Assembly: GCF_031179145.1 (NCBI RefSeq)
Contig: NZ_JAPSIB010000013.1
Location: 8,191 to 72,190, forward strand
Direction of reading: 5' to 3'
Origin: Brevibacterium sp.
GTDB lineage: Bacteria; Actinomycetota; Actinomycetes; Actinomycetales; Brevibacteriaceae
Length of the DNA: 64,000 nt
Shown here piece after piece: positions 62,658 to 64,000 of the stretch. Position numbers and translations under genes: made by a program. The notes under the pieces are model-generated. The model did no database searches, was not told the origin of the DNA, and was given only the letters and a program-made list of their open reading frames with translations. Within the stretch, counting starts at the first letter, position 1. Each line of letters opens with the position of its first letter.

Positions 62658-63737
62658 TCAGACGAGCACATGGTCGACGTCCAAGGATGACACGGCGGCG
62701 AAGTCGAGGTCGCTCGGTCCGATTCCCCGCCGCACGATCTCCGCGCCGAGGGCCGCGACCATCGCCCCATTGTCGGTGCACAGTCTCAGCGGCGGCACCC
62801 GCAGGGTCACTCCCGCCTCGGCGCATCTGGAGGCGAGCACCGAGCGCAGGTGGGAGTTCGCAGCCACACCGCCGCCGAGGACGACGTGGTCGATGCCGGT
62901 GTCGGCGGCGGCCAGCAGCGTCTTGGTCACGAGCACGTCGACGACGGCGTCCTCGAACCCGGCGGCGATGTCGGCCACCCGGAGGTCGGCGCCGATGGCC
63001 TCGGCCCTGGTGACCTCGCGCAGGGCGGCGGTCTTCAGCCCGGAGAATGAGAAGTTGTAACGGCGCTCGGGGTCGCGCAGGTCCTCCTTCCGCGCCAGAC
63101 CGCGCGGGAACCGGACGGCCTTGCGATCCCCCGGAATGCCGCTGCCGTCGAGCTGCCCGAGCGCGGCCCGGGAGATGTTGGGCCCGCCCGGGTAGCTGAG
63201 GCCGAGCAGCCTGGCCGTCTTGTCGAAGGCCTCGCCGGCCGCGTCGTCGATCGTGGCGCCGAGGAGTTCGATGTCGTCGACGATGTCGCCGATGCGCAGG
63301 ATCTCCGTATGCCCGCCGGAGACGAGGAGGGCGATGGTCGGGGTGGTCAGTCCGTCGATGTCGTCGGCGACGAGGTCGACCGCGACATGCGCGGCAAGGT
63401 GATTGACCCCATAGAGCGGCAGATCGAGGGCCGCGGCCAGTCCCTTGGCCGCCCCGACCCCGACCATCAGTGCGCCGCTGAGTCCGGGTCCGGCGGTCAC
63501 GGCGACGGCGTCGAGCTCCGTCAGGGAGATTCCCGCCTGTTCGCACGCGGTGTCGATGGCCGGCCCGATCGCCTGCACGTGGGCGCGGGAGGCGACCTCA
63601 GGCACGACCCCGCCGAAGCGGACATGGTCGTCCATCGACGAGGACACGGTGTTCGTCAGGAGGGTCCGGCCGCGGACGATCCCGACCCCGGTCTCGTCGC
63701 AGGAGGATTCGATGCCGAGGACCAGTGGCTCACTCAT
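62658..63737 (-). CDS. tsaD: tRNA threonylcarbamoyltransferase TsaD
   Basis: Transfers the threonylcarbamoyl group to A37 of ANN-decoding tRNAs with TsaB and TsaE. The 359-residue protein starts [20 protein letters not shown]; metal ligands are in [12 protein letters not shown], and [11 protein letters not shown] and [12 protein letters not shown] are nucleotide-binding loops. GAGGAGCAGCG precedes the ATG, which overlaps the stop of the incomplete upstream gene (ATGA). A longer open frame upstream is not used. Confidence 0.94.
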   Translation of the reverse strand: MSEPLVLGIESSCDETGVGIVRGRTLLTNTVSSSMDDHVRFGGVVPEVASRAHVQAIGPAIDTACEQAGISLTELDAVAVTAGPGLSGALMVGVGAAKGLAAALDLPLYGVNHLAAHVAVDLVADDIDGLTTPTIALLVSGGHTEILRIGDIVDDIELLGATIDDAAGEAFDKTARLLGLSYPGGPNISRAALGQLDGSGIPGDRKAVRFPRGLARKEDLRDPERRYNFSFSGLKTAALREVTRAEAIGADLRVADIAAGFEDAVVDVLVTKTLLAAADTGIDHVVLGGGVAANSHLRSVLASRCAEAGVTLRVPPLRLCTDNGAMVAALGAEIVRRGIGPSDLDFAAVSSLDVDHVLV

Positions 63738-64000
63738 CGCTGCTCCTCGACGTCGAGCGCGGAGTAGCGCGCGGTCAGGGCGTCCTCGTCCACCTCGGCG
63801 AACTCGAATCCCAGCGAGTGCGCGAACAGTCGCAGGTGGGTGTCCCACATGGGGCCGTGATCGGAGGCGAGCAGATGCGCGGACTCCGTGTCCGCAGCCG
63901 TCTGGGTGAATACGAGGACCGTGCTCTCGTCGCGGGAGTCACTGGTCGCGCCCGCGCCCGCGCCGCCGTCGGCCGCTCCGGCGACGGCGTTGAGGCGCAG
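63734..64000 (-). CDS. C-terminal part of an unidentified protein upstream of tsaD
   Basis: Eighty-eight codons and a stop run in from the right edge, ending [16 protein letters not shown]. The segment has an Ala/Gly-rich low-complexity stretch, then [20 protein letters not shown] and [20 protein letters not shown]. In related genomes rimI or tsaB usually sits here, but I do not recognise either tail in it. Codon use is normal and its stop overlaps tsaD as ATGA, so it is a real coupled gene. The rest is needed for a name. Confidence 0.6.
   Translation of the reverse strand: MRLNAVAGAADGGAGAGATSDSRDESTVLVFTQTAADTESAHLLASDHGPMWDTHLRLFAHSLGFEFAEVDEDALTARYSALDVEEQR

Overview
The window comes from a high-GC actinobacterium. 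GTG and TTG starts are frequent, ATGA/GTGA gene overlaps are common, and the gene set is actinobacterial: a tad pilus locus with small TadE/G-like proteins, the punA-phosphosugar mutase pair, ksgA-ispE, and a deo operon tied to a BmpA-type nucleoside transporter. The overall content resembles Brevibacterium, but that is an inference from gene content, not from a database match. No rRNA, tRNA, CRISPR array or complete insertion sequence was seen.

Layout. 1-1161: start of prfB (leftward) and an acidic GNAT protein. 1162-1852: a 691-base noncoding stretch with hairpins and a 24-bp tandem repeat. 1853-6667: tight tad operon (tadA, tadB, tadC, pilin-like peptide, three TadE/G-like proteins). 6801-10457: a large FHA/FtsK ATPase of EssC/EccC architecture. 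10418-14065: GNAT, purine nucleoside phosphorylase, phosphosugar mutase. 14181-16658: large ATP-binding LuxR regulator. 16795-22450: leftward seven-gene operon for secreted proteins with SipW-type (AxFTD-like) signal regions, an LPFTG-anchored protein, an RCC1 beta-propeller protein and a SipW-type signal peptidase. 22742-31556: an unknown membrane protein, then the nucleoside uptake and salvage operon bmpA-ABC ATPase-2 permeases-cdd-deoA-deoC (leftward). 31796-37643: ABC-F protein, then an accessory-looking patch (MerR/class IV aminotransferase, TetR/MFS pump, a coding remnant, orphan antitoxin with a destroyed PIN toxin). 37644-46487: mixed metabolic genes, including a DnaE2-like protein that lacks the polymerase part and sits behind a LexA-type box. 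46607-51192: gluconate module (gnd, gntK, gntP, gntR). 51192-53086: ksgA-ispE. 53153-59145: TetR, NCS1 permease, YtcJ-like amidohydrolase, SAM methyltransferase, sulfurtransferase. 59220-64000: GH3 lipoprotein, GCS2-type ligase, Nudix, tsaD and an incomplete gene.

How the genes work together. BmpA with its ABC partners imports nucleosides, which Cdd, DeoA, DeoC, PunA and the mutase break down to bases and central metabolites. GntP, GntK and Gnd take gluconate into the pentose phosphate pathway under a FadR-type GntR. The SipW operon looks like a dedicated secretion, processing and anchoring unit for surface proteins. The most unusual items are that operon, the SOS-linked DnaE2-like fragment, the EssC-like ATPase beside the tad genes, and several structured intergenic repeats.
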